Below are positions 31,879 through 46,300 of a stretch of 64,000 nt of DNA, piece by piece (positions within the stretch are counted from its first letter, which is position 1; each line of letters opens with the position of its first letter). The notes beneath the pieces were generated by a model. That model was given only the letters and a program-made list of their open reading frames with translations. It ran no database searches and was not told where the DNA came from. Source of the DNA: Allolobophora icterica (lineage: Eukaryota; Annelida; Clitellata; Crassiclitellata; Lumbricidae); the NCBI GenBank assembly GCA_963556255.1, contig OY744616.1, forward strand, positions 9,832,991-9,896,990, read 5' to 3'. A program made the translations under genes and the position numbers.

Positions 31879-34800
31879 CTAAAACATGCCAGAAACACAT
31901 TTCCATTTAACAACAAACAATTGTAGGAATCCTTGATGAAACCAAGGGCATAACTTTGAACCCGAGGATGGCGGTGACCAATAACCCACCTCCCTCCCCG
32001 AATATTGTATTGTATTATTCAAATATATACGAACTTAGTAATGCAGCACCAAGCATGGAGCATACTGAACATGATTCAAACCGAAATAATGCTGTCGTAT
32101 CACAAAGAAATTTCAGGCCAATGTAAAAAAGTGGTGTTGACTGTCACCATCACTTTTAAACATGGTAGTGACCGGACACAATACAAAGTTGTGCCTATGG
32201 ATGGAACTCTTTCGGCCTGACTCTACATGTGTGTGACAGCTCAGCAGTGGGAACCTTTCCAGTAATCTCAGCATTATTAGCTTACAGATTACATTTTCAT
32301 AGTTATTGAACTTTATACTTCACTTAAGCTAGCATGTGCAGTGCTTTGTGAGGCACTAAAAGAGCATCTGTATGCATGCATACATACGACAGAATTCTAA
32401 ACTCATCTAATCTAAAGACTTCTACAGCACCCTTATCAAAATGCATAAGGATGCAGAACTTTGATGGTCGCTTCAAGTGAAATCAGTTTTAACGACAACT
32501 TTGGGAGCCGTGTCAAGAACTGCCTTACAGCAAGATTGCGCAATAAACAGCTCATTTTCAAAGGTGTTGTCTAAAGCTTTCACTGACGAATCCTTCAAGT
32601 TCAAAACATCTTAAAAGCTGTTAAAGAAGGCTTTATAACAAGTGTCTCGATACACATATACACACACATACATCTAGATATGCAAGTCTTGCCCTTTTGG
32701 GATCCAGTGCAAGGTACTGCAGTGGAGATCTCCAGTGTCCATGGTCATTAGCCCAAACAGAAGATCAATGCAGAACTTAAAAGCACAGCTCCAGACACTG
32801 ATAATTAACTGCTCATAACTCAGTCGAACTAAGGTTAAACAAAATGAACCAGCACTCCTCTAAAGAATCTCTCTACAGACATTGCGACAAGACTGTTAAG
32901 CTAGGTGCATCTAAAACAGGTGTGACTCAACGCAGACCCACACACATCAACCATTAACGATCTAAACTAATAAAACGTTATACCGGAGGTAATTCAAAAA
33001 CCAAAAGCAATTCAAAACGAAACTTTTTCCAACGGCTGTGTGCTAGTTTTCATAATGCTACATTTTCACATTCACAACACTACGTTTAAACAATCACCTG
33101 ACAACAAATGAATGCTACTAACTTAGAAAAGGCGCTAATTTTACGCTTAACCGTTAGTCATTTGATGAAAAAGATCAAAACAATGAAATCTGTTAATGGA
33201 AAATAAGTACCAAATTTCTCCAAATGCAAAAAACCAAAATACAAAAAACTGCAACATAACCTGAACAAAGAACAAAATAATGAAATGATGATGAATACAT
33301 AACAGGAAATAATGAAAGCAAATCTAATCAACCCAAATCTTCACTGAATGTAGAACTATTCTGCAAACTACACAAACAAAAACAAGACAAAAAAGAAGCT
33401 GAAAACAGAAAACACACGCAATACGAAGGTTGCATTCCAAAACGAAACTGTATTTCTCCAAGTAGTCTACAAACACCTAACCTGTACTTCGGCATGTTAC
33501 TGTAATTCTAATTCTAGATTCTTTGATTCTTACAAGTTATTCTGGTGATTTTATTTACAGTTTAGAAGTTATTTTGTTGACAAAAATTTCCAAAACCTTG
33601 GTGGAGGATATTGGAATCTTTTGAGAAAATCTGTTAAGACACACCTAAGATTACTTGCATCTTAAAGCTTGTTAATAGGTCCAATTTTCTAATCTTTTAC
33701 AACAAAATCAGACTTCCCTTATATGCTCAGATTGTGTTGTCATTACGATTTGGAATGCAGCCTAAAATCTGTTGCACCACAACCTGTGTTGTTTTTGGAA
33801 AACTGACAACATATAATGCAACAGAAACAACAACAACAACAACAGGCACGAGAAAACGTTGTCTCATTCAGTTACCTTGTGATAGAAATTCAGCTGCTTA
33901 AGCTAAAGACTGACAGGCGTAGCATTGCCTAGCTTGTTCCTGAAAATGTCGAACCTTATTGAGCAAAATTAAAAGATGATTTGGTTAGTCTTGCAACTGT
34001 GAGTTAGGTGGTTAACTGAAGACAAGAATCTAAAGGAAGCTCCTTGATTAAAATTGAAATTTGCACAGCTGACGTCAGAAAACAATTCAGAGCTTAATCT
34101 TTAATTACAATTATAACCGGTACGTAAGACTTCACACTTTAACGACGAGCATGTACTAAAAGTGACTGCAACACTAATGCAGCTCGTCGTTAAAGTGGTA
34201 AATCCTCTGCCTTCCAAGCTTCCTCGTCCTCAACGAAACCCACTGCAACAGCTGTTCTGCCTCCTCCCTCTGGTCTCTCTGGCAACTGGACTCGGACCTC
34301 CAATGGACATCGATCTGATACGACGCAGCGCTCGTGAATAAGCTGGTGCCCTCCACTTAGCATTAGAGTATCGCTTTAGAAATTTGGAGTTTACGATTAC
34401 AATCTAGGATCATGTTAGATTTAACATGTTCTGAACAGTCTCCGATTGCTCTCAGACAGTCATATCTGCAGCACATTTGTGAGGATTGTAAAAGGCTCTG
34501 TATTCATTGTCTTGATACATACATAAATACATGTATAAGGTGCAAATTATGGGACATTTTATCAGAATTACCAGGTATGTAAATATCAACTTACTGCTAG
34601 CAAAACAGGTAAAAAGGTTGTGTCTTACAGACAAACGTTGAACTTTAACTTCAGCAAAATAAGACACATGGAGGAGCAGAATCTGTCTAAATGCACCTCT
34701 TCATTAAAAGAAAAACGACAAAAAATAACAAGATTGAAGAGAATTTCACATCAGCAGAGTAATATTTACCATATCAGGATTACTCGGATAGTAATCATGC

Positions 34801-37800
34801 ATCTTGAAAGCCAAGAGTCATAATCTTTCACGTTTGCAAGCCAGAGTTCAACTTATCTACGTTTAACGAATATGAATAAAATCTTATATACTCACTCCTT
34901 AACTTCTTCAGGCAGATGTATATACTCCGTCGGAACGAGACGCGTCAGCTCACCTAAACTACGAACGTAGTGTAGCTTTGAAGAGAATTTGGAGCTGAAA
35001 GACAGCACAGATTCTTATACACAATACAATAAAATTGACTCTAATTTATATAGTGCCTCTTCAAGACTGACTCATCAGACAATCACGCCTTACAACAGTT
35101 CAGAAGTTAAAACTGAAGTTGGGAAACAGAAAACATCTTCGACAATTGACAGACTGGAAGAAGTAGTAATGTTCAGTTTGTCCCAGTATGAGCACTGCAA
35201 ATATTATTATTATTATTATTATATGAAGATTTATAAAACGCAAAGCGATCTCACTAAATACGCTTAGATATACTGCACTGAACAAAAAAAAGTAGAGAGT
35301 TTAAAACACCCATCATCATGAACGTACTGCATCAACAAAATTCATTCAGCTAACATCGACAAAGAAATCATCCACTCCCAGCTATCAGTCATTCTGAAGT
35401 GAATTCATTAACTAATTCATTAATTAGAGGAAGCAGAAGAGCAGTGACCTAAGCTAGCCCTCAGAGGCAGCCATGAGTTAGCAACTTCATTAGCCTAAGC
35501 ATATCATGGTGGGTGGCCAGTCCTCTCCCTCACTGCTTGATATTCATCTTCCCACTGACAGTGGAAATGCCTCTGAGTGCTAGCTTACGGAACTGGTCTC
35601 TGCTGCCAGACGCTTGTGGATAAACGTAAAAATAGTTTAATATGAAGAGAAACCTGATGAAAGGCTTCGTCATAAGCACGACTGTTTTCAGAAAGAAGGT
35701 CGGATGAACAACAAGAAGGCGCTGCAGGTTCTTACGCAACCTAATGAAACAACAAACAACATCAGCAAGACATTGTTATGTGACATTGAAACTAGGGACC
35801 TGCGAAGCTTCGATATTCGATTCGAAAACGAATCGGACGGCGGTATTCGATTCGATTCGAAAATGATGTCATGATTCGAAAAATTTCGAATACTTTTTCG
35901 GCAAAAAATGATTAGTCTTTGAGGCACTTTGTTGTAAACCAAGTTTTAATTGTTTACTGCGCGTGGATTGGTTGTTAAATTTCTGGGTGCAACGGCGGCA
36001 CACGACAACAGCAAACCATCTGGCAAGAAAAGGGTTTACGGCGCGGTCGACCTCTAGAGCTTTTGTGTACAGCGTATTTTGTGTATCGTTTTCGAATAGC
36101 TGCATATAATTAGTGACTTTACAAATGATGTCACGCGGCGTGAGGTGTCGACTGCACTGGCGGCGATCTTGTTTGACAGGTGGGGGGACACAAGGCACTT
36201 TATATCTGATATGGTCAAAAAAGAGGTGAAAAAATTTGTTCACCTTTCTTTGATGTTTCTTCAAAATTTGGGGAGACAACTGTATACTCTGTCCCCCCAC
36301 TCTTAAAGGTAGGCGCCCCCTCGACCCCACGGGATCGCCGCCCATGGTCGACCGTGTTGCTACATATGGCCAATTATATTGCACGAAACTAGAGTGATCA
36401 CTCAATTAGGTCACGGCACGCATTCACCGCTGCCTCAAGTAAGTAAAATAATGTAAATTAGGTAAATAAAACAATGGCCTGATTCCAGTTCCGTCTATCG
36501 TCTTTGAGTTTAACTTAAACCCGTCGAGCGTCGACCAACGGTGCGACGCCTTCGGCTAGGCGAGCGATTAACCGCTCGCCCGTACCTTTGCGAGACGAGC
36601 GACCAAGGAGAGCGATCGATCTATCGCCTCAAGTGAGAAGCTCTGGTTATACTCCGCTTAGATGTATGTACAGCAAAGTGCGGTTATGCAGTTGGTACAA
36701 TAAAAAATATACTTACTAACTTACTTAACTCATAAATTATTTGTGTTATTTTTAATTATGTTGATTAGCTTAATTAATGTTTAGTTTAATTGATTTTAAA
36801 CTGCAGAAAAGTTATTGATATATTGATACTGTGGTACGCATGTGTAATCAAGCTTCATTAATATCAAAATGGTATACCCGCTGATTCGATTTGAGATTCG
36901 ATTCGAATTCGAATCTTTACCCCGATTCGATTCGAGATTCGATTCGACTGAGAATTTGTGATTCGCAGGTCCCTAATTGAAACCCACAGTACCCCATCAT
37001 AACATAGAAGACATAACATAACAGTGTAACATAAAAGGCATAACATATCACAGAAGAGGAGAAGAGCAGTACCTTAAGCTAGCCCTGAGGCAGCGATGGG
37101 TATGAAGTGTTAGCAACTTCATTTTCTTAGCCTCGGCATACAAAGGCAGATAGCCAGTCCACTCCCTCGCTATCTCATCTTCCCATTGACAGTATACGGT
37201 CAGTGTACTCATCATAGCTGAGTTGGCTAGGGGTGCAGGTGGAGCACGCTAACCACTATACTATCGAGCACCCCCTACTTAATGTAAGGCATCAACAGAT
37301 TGTGAAAGAATCAGTCTAGAGGCTAGAGTTCATCGAACTATGACAAAGAGTCTACAAAGGATAACATAAAAGGTCATAAGATGACATTCAAAAGCCCTTA
37401 TAACGGTTGTAAATTTTGCTCTTGATTATAGATCAACTGATAATCAAAACCAATTACTTATCTCGAACTAATCTGATCAAATCTAGTCTGTAACCACCCA
37501 GAGCGCTGTTATCACAAGCTATCGATTGATAATCGCTTCTAACCACACCCACATTCCAAAAGCATAAATCGTTGGACGTGAGGCCCGGAGACACGAAAAC
37601 AGTCCAGGAAGACAAGAAATCCATAAAAGATGCCCAGTAGGACTAATCTGTAGGCAATCAAACTGTGCCAATGGTGGCAGAAATTAATCTATGATCAGCC
37701 ATTTACTGATATTGTATAATAATAATACTAATAGTAAGATGATTTATATAGCACCATTTAGCATGGCTGAGGCCAAAGAAAAGGGTGCTGTACACGAGTT

Positions 37801-38534
37801 TAAACATCCAGTGTCACTCACATGACAGTTTACAAAGATAGCTCTTGAGCGGTATGCATGTATGTATGTATGTATGTATGAATATAATATATTCATACAT
37901 ACATACATACATACATACATACATACATGCATGCATACAGCTCAAGAGCTATCTTTGTATCTTTCTATCATACATATTATGTATGCAAGTATGTATGCAT
38001 GCATGTATGTATGTATGTATGTGTATGTATGTATGTATGTACGCATGTATGTATGTATGTATGTATGTATGTGAGTGTGTGTGTATCTGGGCTTTAACAG
38101 AGTGCATTTGTAAGGACCCCTCTCAAAAGCACTGTTCCACGTGGCTGTCTAAGATATTGAAACAGATGCATCTTAACAAACAGCAAGATGATAAACAGTT
38201 ATTACCAACCTGTGATCGATCATGTCGTAGCACCGTTTTAGCCACCGAAGTGCAGGCACCTTGTTGCGTGACGTGGCCGCGTGAAAATAGATGATCATAT
38301 AGTCCTCAACAACCAGAAGCTCAAGCACGCTAACCACATATCTACAGCAAGCAAAACGATAAAACATTTAAAAAAACAAATGTATGTTCAAATCTGTAAC
38401 CTACAAACTGCCTTTAACACTAGAGGAGGTCTGAAAGGTAAGAAGTGGTTCTCTGAGATAAAATTCATCGCATTACTAACTGCTATGTGTCATAAATATT
38501 CACTTTGGAAAAGCACTGGATTCACATGAAATCA

Positions 38535-38566
<32 letters not shown>

Positions 38567-40509
38567 CAAGAAAATATATATAATATATATATCAAAACAA
38601 AAATATATATCAAGAACTCAGATTGCACAGTGAATTGTAACAGCTTCTCATATAATATAATATAATAATATTAGTGTTTATTGACAAACTACCTCACTGA
38701 CAAACCGTAGTAACATTGAAACATATGACAGTACAATTATCACGATCTTATAGAGCACACGTCTTGGCAGCCTGTTAGGTGCCTGCTCATTCTACTGCTG
38801 CCCCTAGGGAGTGGAAGGCTGAGTCGACCTATAGGGAGCTTACAGGCATCAAACCGAGTCTTTCAAGATCTTATGTTCTTCAAGCAAGAGTGACACCAAA
38901 CACAGACTTGAATAAAGGTTAGAACAGAAGAAAATGCGATAGTTCTAAAAAATTCAGTAAGAACAAAGGACGAGCACCGAGAGATAATCAGAACGAAGGC
39001 AATATATATCACATCACATTACATTACATTACAGCATATCAGACACAGACTCACAGGAACAAATTGTCCATTATGTATCGGTAGTCGAGGCGACTTCGAT
39101 CTGGCAGGTAACAGGCAGCAAACACGACGATAGCATTCAGTCCGTTACCATAGTAACCTACAAAGGTAATGGTAACAATCTTCGAATCATGTGGCACAAC
39201 CGCCTAATGACAAGGCATCAATCCAGCGCCAGGTAAGTGTGGATTACCTGCTGTGCGATCTTAGCCATGCACTCTCCACGTTAACGTTTCTCGAGTATCA
39301 CATGACTGTTATGGATTTCTTGATTTCATGTATCTTCAGCCTCAGCTATGGCGCTAAATAAATCACTTTATTATTATAATTATTATTATTATTATTATTA
39401 TTAATCTCCATTACTTTCTTTCCTTAACCCTATGGTTGGATTTTGATTGCGATAGATGTCATGTCAAACTATGATCTTTTATAACCATCTCGTTGACTTG
39501 GGATCAACAGAAGCGATGATGATAATGATGATGATGATGACAATGATGATAACGATGATGTTACATAGTCCTGGAACTACCATCATGGTGTCTACAATCG
39601 GCTCCGAAGGGAAATCAATAGGTTTGTCTGAAGGAGCTTACCTGTGGCAACTCTTTCAGTTAACCAAGCATGGTTTTTCTGATCAACTCTTTGTTCTAAA
39701 AGACCTGCACATCATTGAGGTTGGCACAGGCAGTGCTTTTGTGAGGTACTATAGCAAGTGTCTACATGACAATGATGACAATGACTTTGACAATGACTTT
39801 GACAATGACGATTATAACTAAACTCCTTTCCACCTCCACAGACACTGCACACACGGCAATCTGCATTTAATTACACATTTATTAAACTGCCCTATCTAAC
39901 GACCAAGCATGAATCGATGGCACTGAGCAATTGCGAGTGAAGGACTTGCTCAAGGTCCCTACACAGTAACCGTCTCAGGGGAGGAGGATTGAACCCATAC
40001 TCTTCGCGTTACAAGGCAATCACTCTAACCAATTAGCTACCGTGTCCCACGAATGATTTTCTGGTTCATTCAGTCCATTGATCGTACCCAACGAACCACG
40101 AACCTCCGTGTGATAGAACTTTCTTGTACGGTTCAATGGCTCTCATGTCTATGCGGTAACTGATTCCTGCGATCTGGACCGGCCGCCAGTTCCGAACGTC
40201 TTCGTACTCCTCTCGCGCCGTGTATTCCGGAATCGGTTCCACAGGTGGATCGTTCAGGTCATCTGACAGGAAATGTAACAGGTCAAAGGTCAACAAGAGA
40301 TCGCATTCAAGGTCATGCATAGGTAATTGGCCGAGACCACATAGGTCAACTGACCTTTCGGTTGCATAAATAATAAATCTCATCCACAACATACATACAT
40401 TTAGTCCACACAAACATACATACACACATGCATATACACATACATACATACACATAGAAACATACATATATAATATATATATATGCATGCATATATATAT
40501 ATATACATG

Positions 40510-40540
<31 letters not shown>

Positions 40541-43295
40541 CATACATACAAAGCACACTCACAGATGCATCCATTGTAACTACAATAACATTCATACACA
40601 GATAATTATATATGCATTCATTTGCATGTAATTCTACTAAAACAACAGAGCCTTTGTCCACAAATTAATACAAATTAATAAACAAGAGATTATTTCAGCT
40701 TTCCAGTTTCTCATGTCAAATTGTGTACCATACATTAATTAGCATAAAAAAAATTATTTTCACGACAGAGTAAAAAGCTCGGCATGATCTCGACAAGCTG
40801 TATATCACAACTTCATAAATGTCTTTGAAGCCATTTATTGACTGAGCATCAACACAATAATATCACAGCAAAAATAAAGATTTATATAGCACCATAGCCA
40901 GCTGAGACTGAAGAAAAGGGCTCTGTACAATGTACATGTGAGTTCATAAAATCAATGACAAGCATGTGATACTTTAAAGAAGAAAAAGAAGAATAAGAGG
41001 AGCAGTCCCTTAAGCTGGCCCTGAGGCAGCCATGGGTATGAAGTGTCAGCGATTACTTTTGCTTAGCCTCAGCATATGAGGGCGGGTGACCAGTCCTCTC
41101 CCTCACCGTCTCATCTTCCCATCGCCACTGTGTGGCCAATGTACTCATTATAGCTGAGTTGACTAGGGGGCACAGGTGGAACAGAAATCATGAACCAAAT
41201 TCTGTCCTGGCAAGGATTTGAACCCCTGACCTCTCGATTAACAGTCCAGTGCACTAACCACTACACTATTGAACACCCCATGATACTTTAAAGCAGCGGT
41301 TCTCAACCTTTTTAGTGCTGCGACCCCTTGATAAAGTTTCCAAAGTTGTGGCGACCCCCAACAATAAAATTGAATGGGTTACTCCCCTTCACCGCATTTT
41401 TGCTACCATTATGATGCATTTCACTTCTCACCATTTGATAATTCATACGCATCATGTATAATACCATAAGAAATCAGTAATCAAGAAAAGAATTTGTAAT
41501 TTTTGCTGGTAGTAATTTAGAAATTGTTTAAAAGTAACATTTAATACATGAAATGTTTACTTGAAGTTTATTATTTATTTTTTATTGTACTATGACTGTA
41601 GGCTTACAATTAAGAGTTACAAAATTAAATGACAGCTGCTAAATTTGAAGTTTAAACATTACTAAAGATTTTATAAGAAGAAAACATTAAGAAGCTACGC
41701 AGACAACTATTTTTAAACAAAATGATTTCTGAAGGTTCCAGCCGACCCCTGGCAAATCGTAAGGCGACCCCTGTGGGAGTCGCGACCCACAGGTTGAGAA
41801 CCGCTGCTTTAAAGCCATAGCAAATGATGCAGAAGTCAAATGGTAAACCCAGAAGGGTCACATGTGTGTTATATACCCAAATACATATAATATTTGGCAG
41901 TAGTTCAATATTTTATGTGTATAATAAGGGGTAAACACAAAATGTACTACCATATAAGGGTATATAACACATAACTGAAAGAGAACTATTGATGACTGAT
42001 AACGTTAAGTCTCAATATAGAAGTGTTTGCGTTTTTTTCTTTAAACCGAAATTTCCTTTGAACTAAGTGAAACTTTGACCATATTTCATCAGGTCCAACC
42101 TGTCCAGTCATCGATGGAGTCGAAAACTGGGTTGGCAAGGTCATCGGGTGAGTCAAGGTCATCTGGTGTGTGGTCGTTGTAGTAGTCGCCCAAGTGAAGG
42201 TCAGGCACGCTGCCCCGTGGGGAGAAGTTCAGGTCAAGGTCCTCACATGTCAGTAGCTCCAGATTTGGAACAATTTTCTTCTTTGCGGCCGTTGGCTCCG
42301 AATCGTTGGGTTGGACAGCAGCTGAGAACATCACAAGGTAACGTAATGTAATGGTTACATCACATGTTAATGTTACATTACCAAGTAATGTAATGGTTAC
42401 ATCATGAGTTAATGTTACATTACCAAGTAATGTAATGCAATGGTTACATCACAGGTTAATGTTACCATAAAAGATAATGTAATGTAATGCTTACATCACA
42501 TGTTAATGTTACAATGCAAGGTAAGGTAACGTAATGGTTACATCACATGTTAATGTTACATTACAAAGTAAGGTACTGTAATGGTTACATCACATGTTAA
42601 TGTTACAATACAAGGTAACATAATGTGATAATTACACCACATGGTAATGCTACGTTACCAGAAAATGTACTGCAATGTTTTGTTACATCATCAAGAAACT
42701 GCATAGCATCTTCATTCTACATCTCACTCGAGTACTTTAAATAGCACTGAAGGAACTCAACATTACAGTCAATAGTATAACAGAAAATACTTAGATAATT
42801 ATAATTAATTAACAACTGCTAGCAATAACAGTATAACTGTCAATCATAAAAATTATTATTGATTAGTAACTTCTATTGTAACGGTGTCTAATGCACCAGG
42901 CATTAACCGATGGTGCACCAAAACCAAGCCGTAACCAGGTCAACATCCAGAAGATCAGTCCGTAAGACAGAGAGGCAGCCTATGGTGGATAAGCAGTTTG
43001 AAAAAGATAAGTCTGAGGTTGAGAACGAAATGATATAAGCGACTGAGCAGAACAGACAGCAACAGGGACAGAATTAGCAGAACAGACAGATACACAAGGA
43101 GAGAGTCTAAATTCTGGCTCAGCAACTGATAGAGCTTGTTCACCATCAACAGTTCTCAACAAGAGATACGACTAGACAACAGCACACTAGCAAGATAAAC
43201 AGCAGCTCATCCACTTGTGATAGAAAAAATTTCAGTGCATGTGTATAACTGTATATATATATAAACATGAAATATATATATTGAAATATATATAT

Positions 43296-43334
<39 letters not shown>

Positions 43335-46300
43335 TGTAAATCTCATATTAGCTACTCATTTCTCGCTATGAAACATATACGCTATCTACTCTTTGTCGTT
43401 AGCTCTTCATTTTTGGTGAGTAGTTAACGTTTGAGAGCCTGAAAAAAATACTCAGAAATGTTTCTTAACAGAAATCAAAATTGTACCCGACTCCTGACAT
43501 AGTCTCCTGCCAGATATCCCATGGAGAAACCTAGAATGCAAGTAGATTAGAAGGAAATTTTATCTGAAATTCGACCCCCTATATCAGGCCTGGTGAAAAA
43601 GAAGACCTCGGATACTCAATGTATATATTTCATATATTTATAAAATAAGGCGGCTTGTTTTTAAAACAAATTACCGAGCCTTACATAGTACCAATATTAA
43701 CAAGCTTCAACGTTTTTGTTGAATTTTCTGCATAACTTTTTCAATTATCAATGTAAACCAAAAATTGTGTCCTATTTTTTCGCCGGTTAAATCTAGTGGA
43801 TGAGTACTGAGTAGCTCTGGTTCAGAATATAATCATATACTTGTTCAAAATGTGTACTGAGTAGCTATGGTTCAGAATATAACCATATATGCTGGCGTAA
43901 AATTATACCTTGGAGAACATATAGTACTGAGTGGTAGTTTAAATACGTAGTAGTAATATTTGCAAGTTTCAACGTTTTGATTAATGCTATTACTATAAGT
44001 AATAATTCTGTCCACACAATGAGTAGCTATGGTTCAGCATATAATAATATTCATGTATAAATATTATTATGCCTTATGGAACATATAGTCCTGAGTGGCT
44101 AAGGTAGTTTTAATACGTAGTAGTAATATTAGCAGGTTTCAGCGTTTTGATTAATGATATTAAATGTAATAATTCTGTTTACACAATGAGTAGCTATGGT
44201 TCAGAATATAATCATATTCTGGAGTAAATATTATTATGCCTTATGGAACATATAGTTCTGAGTGGCTAAGGTATCTTTAATACGTAGTAGTAATATTAAC
44301 GAGTTTCATCGTTTTCATTAATGCTATTACTATAAGTAATAATTCTGTCCACACAATGAGTAGCTATGGTTCAGAATATACTCATATTCATGTATAAATA
44401 TTATTATACCTTATGGAACATATAGTTCTGAGTGGCTAAGGTAGTTTTAATACGTAGTAGTAATATTAACGAGTTTCAACGTTTTGATTAATGGCATTAT
44501 TATAAGTAATAATTCTGTCTACACAATGAGTAGCTACGGTTCAGAATATAATCATATTCATGTATAAATATTATTATACCTTATGGAACATATAGTTCTG
44601 AGTGGCTAAGGTAGTTTTAATACGTAGTAGTAATATTAACGAGTTCCAACGTTTTGATTAATGCTATTACTATAGGTAATAATTCTGTTTACACAATGAG
44701 TAGCTATGGTTCAGAATATAATCATATTCTGGTGTAAATATTATGCCTTATGGAACATATAGTTCTGAGTGGCTAAGGTGTCTTTAATACGTAGTAGTAA
44801 TATTAACGAGTTTCATCGTTTTCATTAATGCTGTTACTATAAGTAATAATTCTGTCCACACAATGAGTAGCTATGGCTCAGAATATAATCATATTCATAT
44901 AGTTCTGAGTGGCTAAGGTAGTTTTAATACGTAGTAGTAATATTAACGAGTTCCAACGTTTTGATTAATGCTATTACTATAAGTAGCCTAATAATTCTGT
45001 CCACACAATGGGTAGCCATGGTTCAGAATATAATCATATTCTGGTCTAAATATTATACCTTACGGAACATATAGTTCTGAGTGGCTAAGGTAGTTTTAAT
45101 ACGTAGTAGTAATATTAACGAGTTTCAACGTTTTGATTAATGCTATGACTATAAGTAATAATTCTGTCCACACAATGAGTAGCTACGGTTCAGAATATAA
45201 TCATATTCTTGTATAAATAAATATTATACCTTATAGAACATATTGTCCCGAGTGGCTGAGGTAGTTTTAATACGTAGTAGTAATATTAGCAGGTTTCAAC
45301 GTTTTGATTAATGCTATTACTATAAGTAATAATTCTGTCCACGCAATGAGTAGCTATGGTTTAGAATATAATCATATTCTCGTGTGAATATTATACCTTA
45401 TGGAACATATAGTTCTGAGTGGCTAAGGTAGTTTTAATACGTAGTAGTAATATTTGCAAGTTTCAACTTTTGATTAATGCCATTATTATAAGTAATAATT
45501 TTGTCCACACAATGAGTAGCTATGGTTCAGAATATAATCATATTCTGGTATAAATATTATACCGTAAGGCACATATAGTCCTGAGTGGCTGAGGTAGTTT
45601 TAATACGTAGTAGTAATATTAGCAAGTTTCAACGTTTTGATTAATGCCATTATTATAAGTAATAATTCTGTCCACACAATGAGTATGGTTCATAATATAA
45701 TCATATTCTGGGGTAATATTATACCTTATGGAACATATAGTTCTGAGTGGCTAAGGTATCTTTAATACGTAGTAGTAATATTAACGGGTTTCATCGTTTT
45801 CATTAATGCTATTACTATAAGTAATAATTCTGTCCACACAATGAGTAGCTATGGTTCAGAATATAATCATATTCATGTATAAATATTATTATACCTTATG
45901 GAACATATAGTTCTGAGTGGCTAAGGCAGTTTTAACACGTAGTAGTAATATTAACGAGTTCCAACGTTTTGATTAATGCTATTACTATAGGTAATAATTC
46001 TGTTTACACAATGAGTAGCTATGGTTCAGAATATAATCATATTCTGGTGTAAATATTATACCTTATGGAACATATAGTTCTGAGTGGCTAAGGTGTCTTT
46101 AATACGTAGTAGTAATATTAACGAGTTTCATCGTTTTCATTAATGCTGTTACTATAAGTAATAATTCTGTCCACACAATGAGTAGCTATGGCTCAGAATA
46201 TAATCATATTCATGTATAAATATTATTATACCTTATGGAACATATAGTTCTGAGTGGCTAAGGTAGTTTTAATACGTAGTAGTAATATTAACGAGTTCCA

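Noticed and set aside
31687..31926. 79-codon plus-strand frame that looks protein-like
   Set aside because: It is the antisense shadow of the terminal BCH coding exon (31878-31818), which has matching phase and a BNIP2-like VDxxL tail.
33385..33402. Strong minus-strand acceptor (TTTTCTGTTTTCAG) as alternative last exon of the BCH gene
   Set aside because: The in-phase translation is a short Phe/Leu/Val run to a stop; the exon at 31878-31818 gives the family tail instead.
35869..36405. 178-codon minus-strand frame, the second longest in the window
   Set aside because: It lies inside a hAT element with perfect ends and target duplication, shows no transposase motif and has no splice support.
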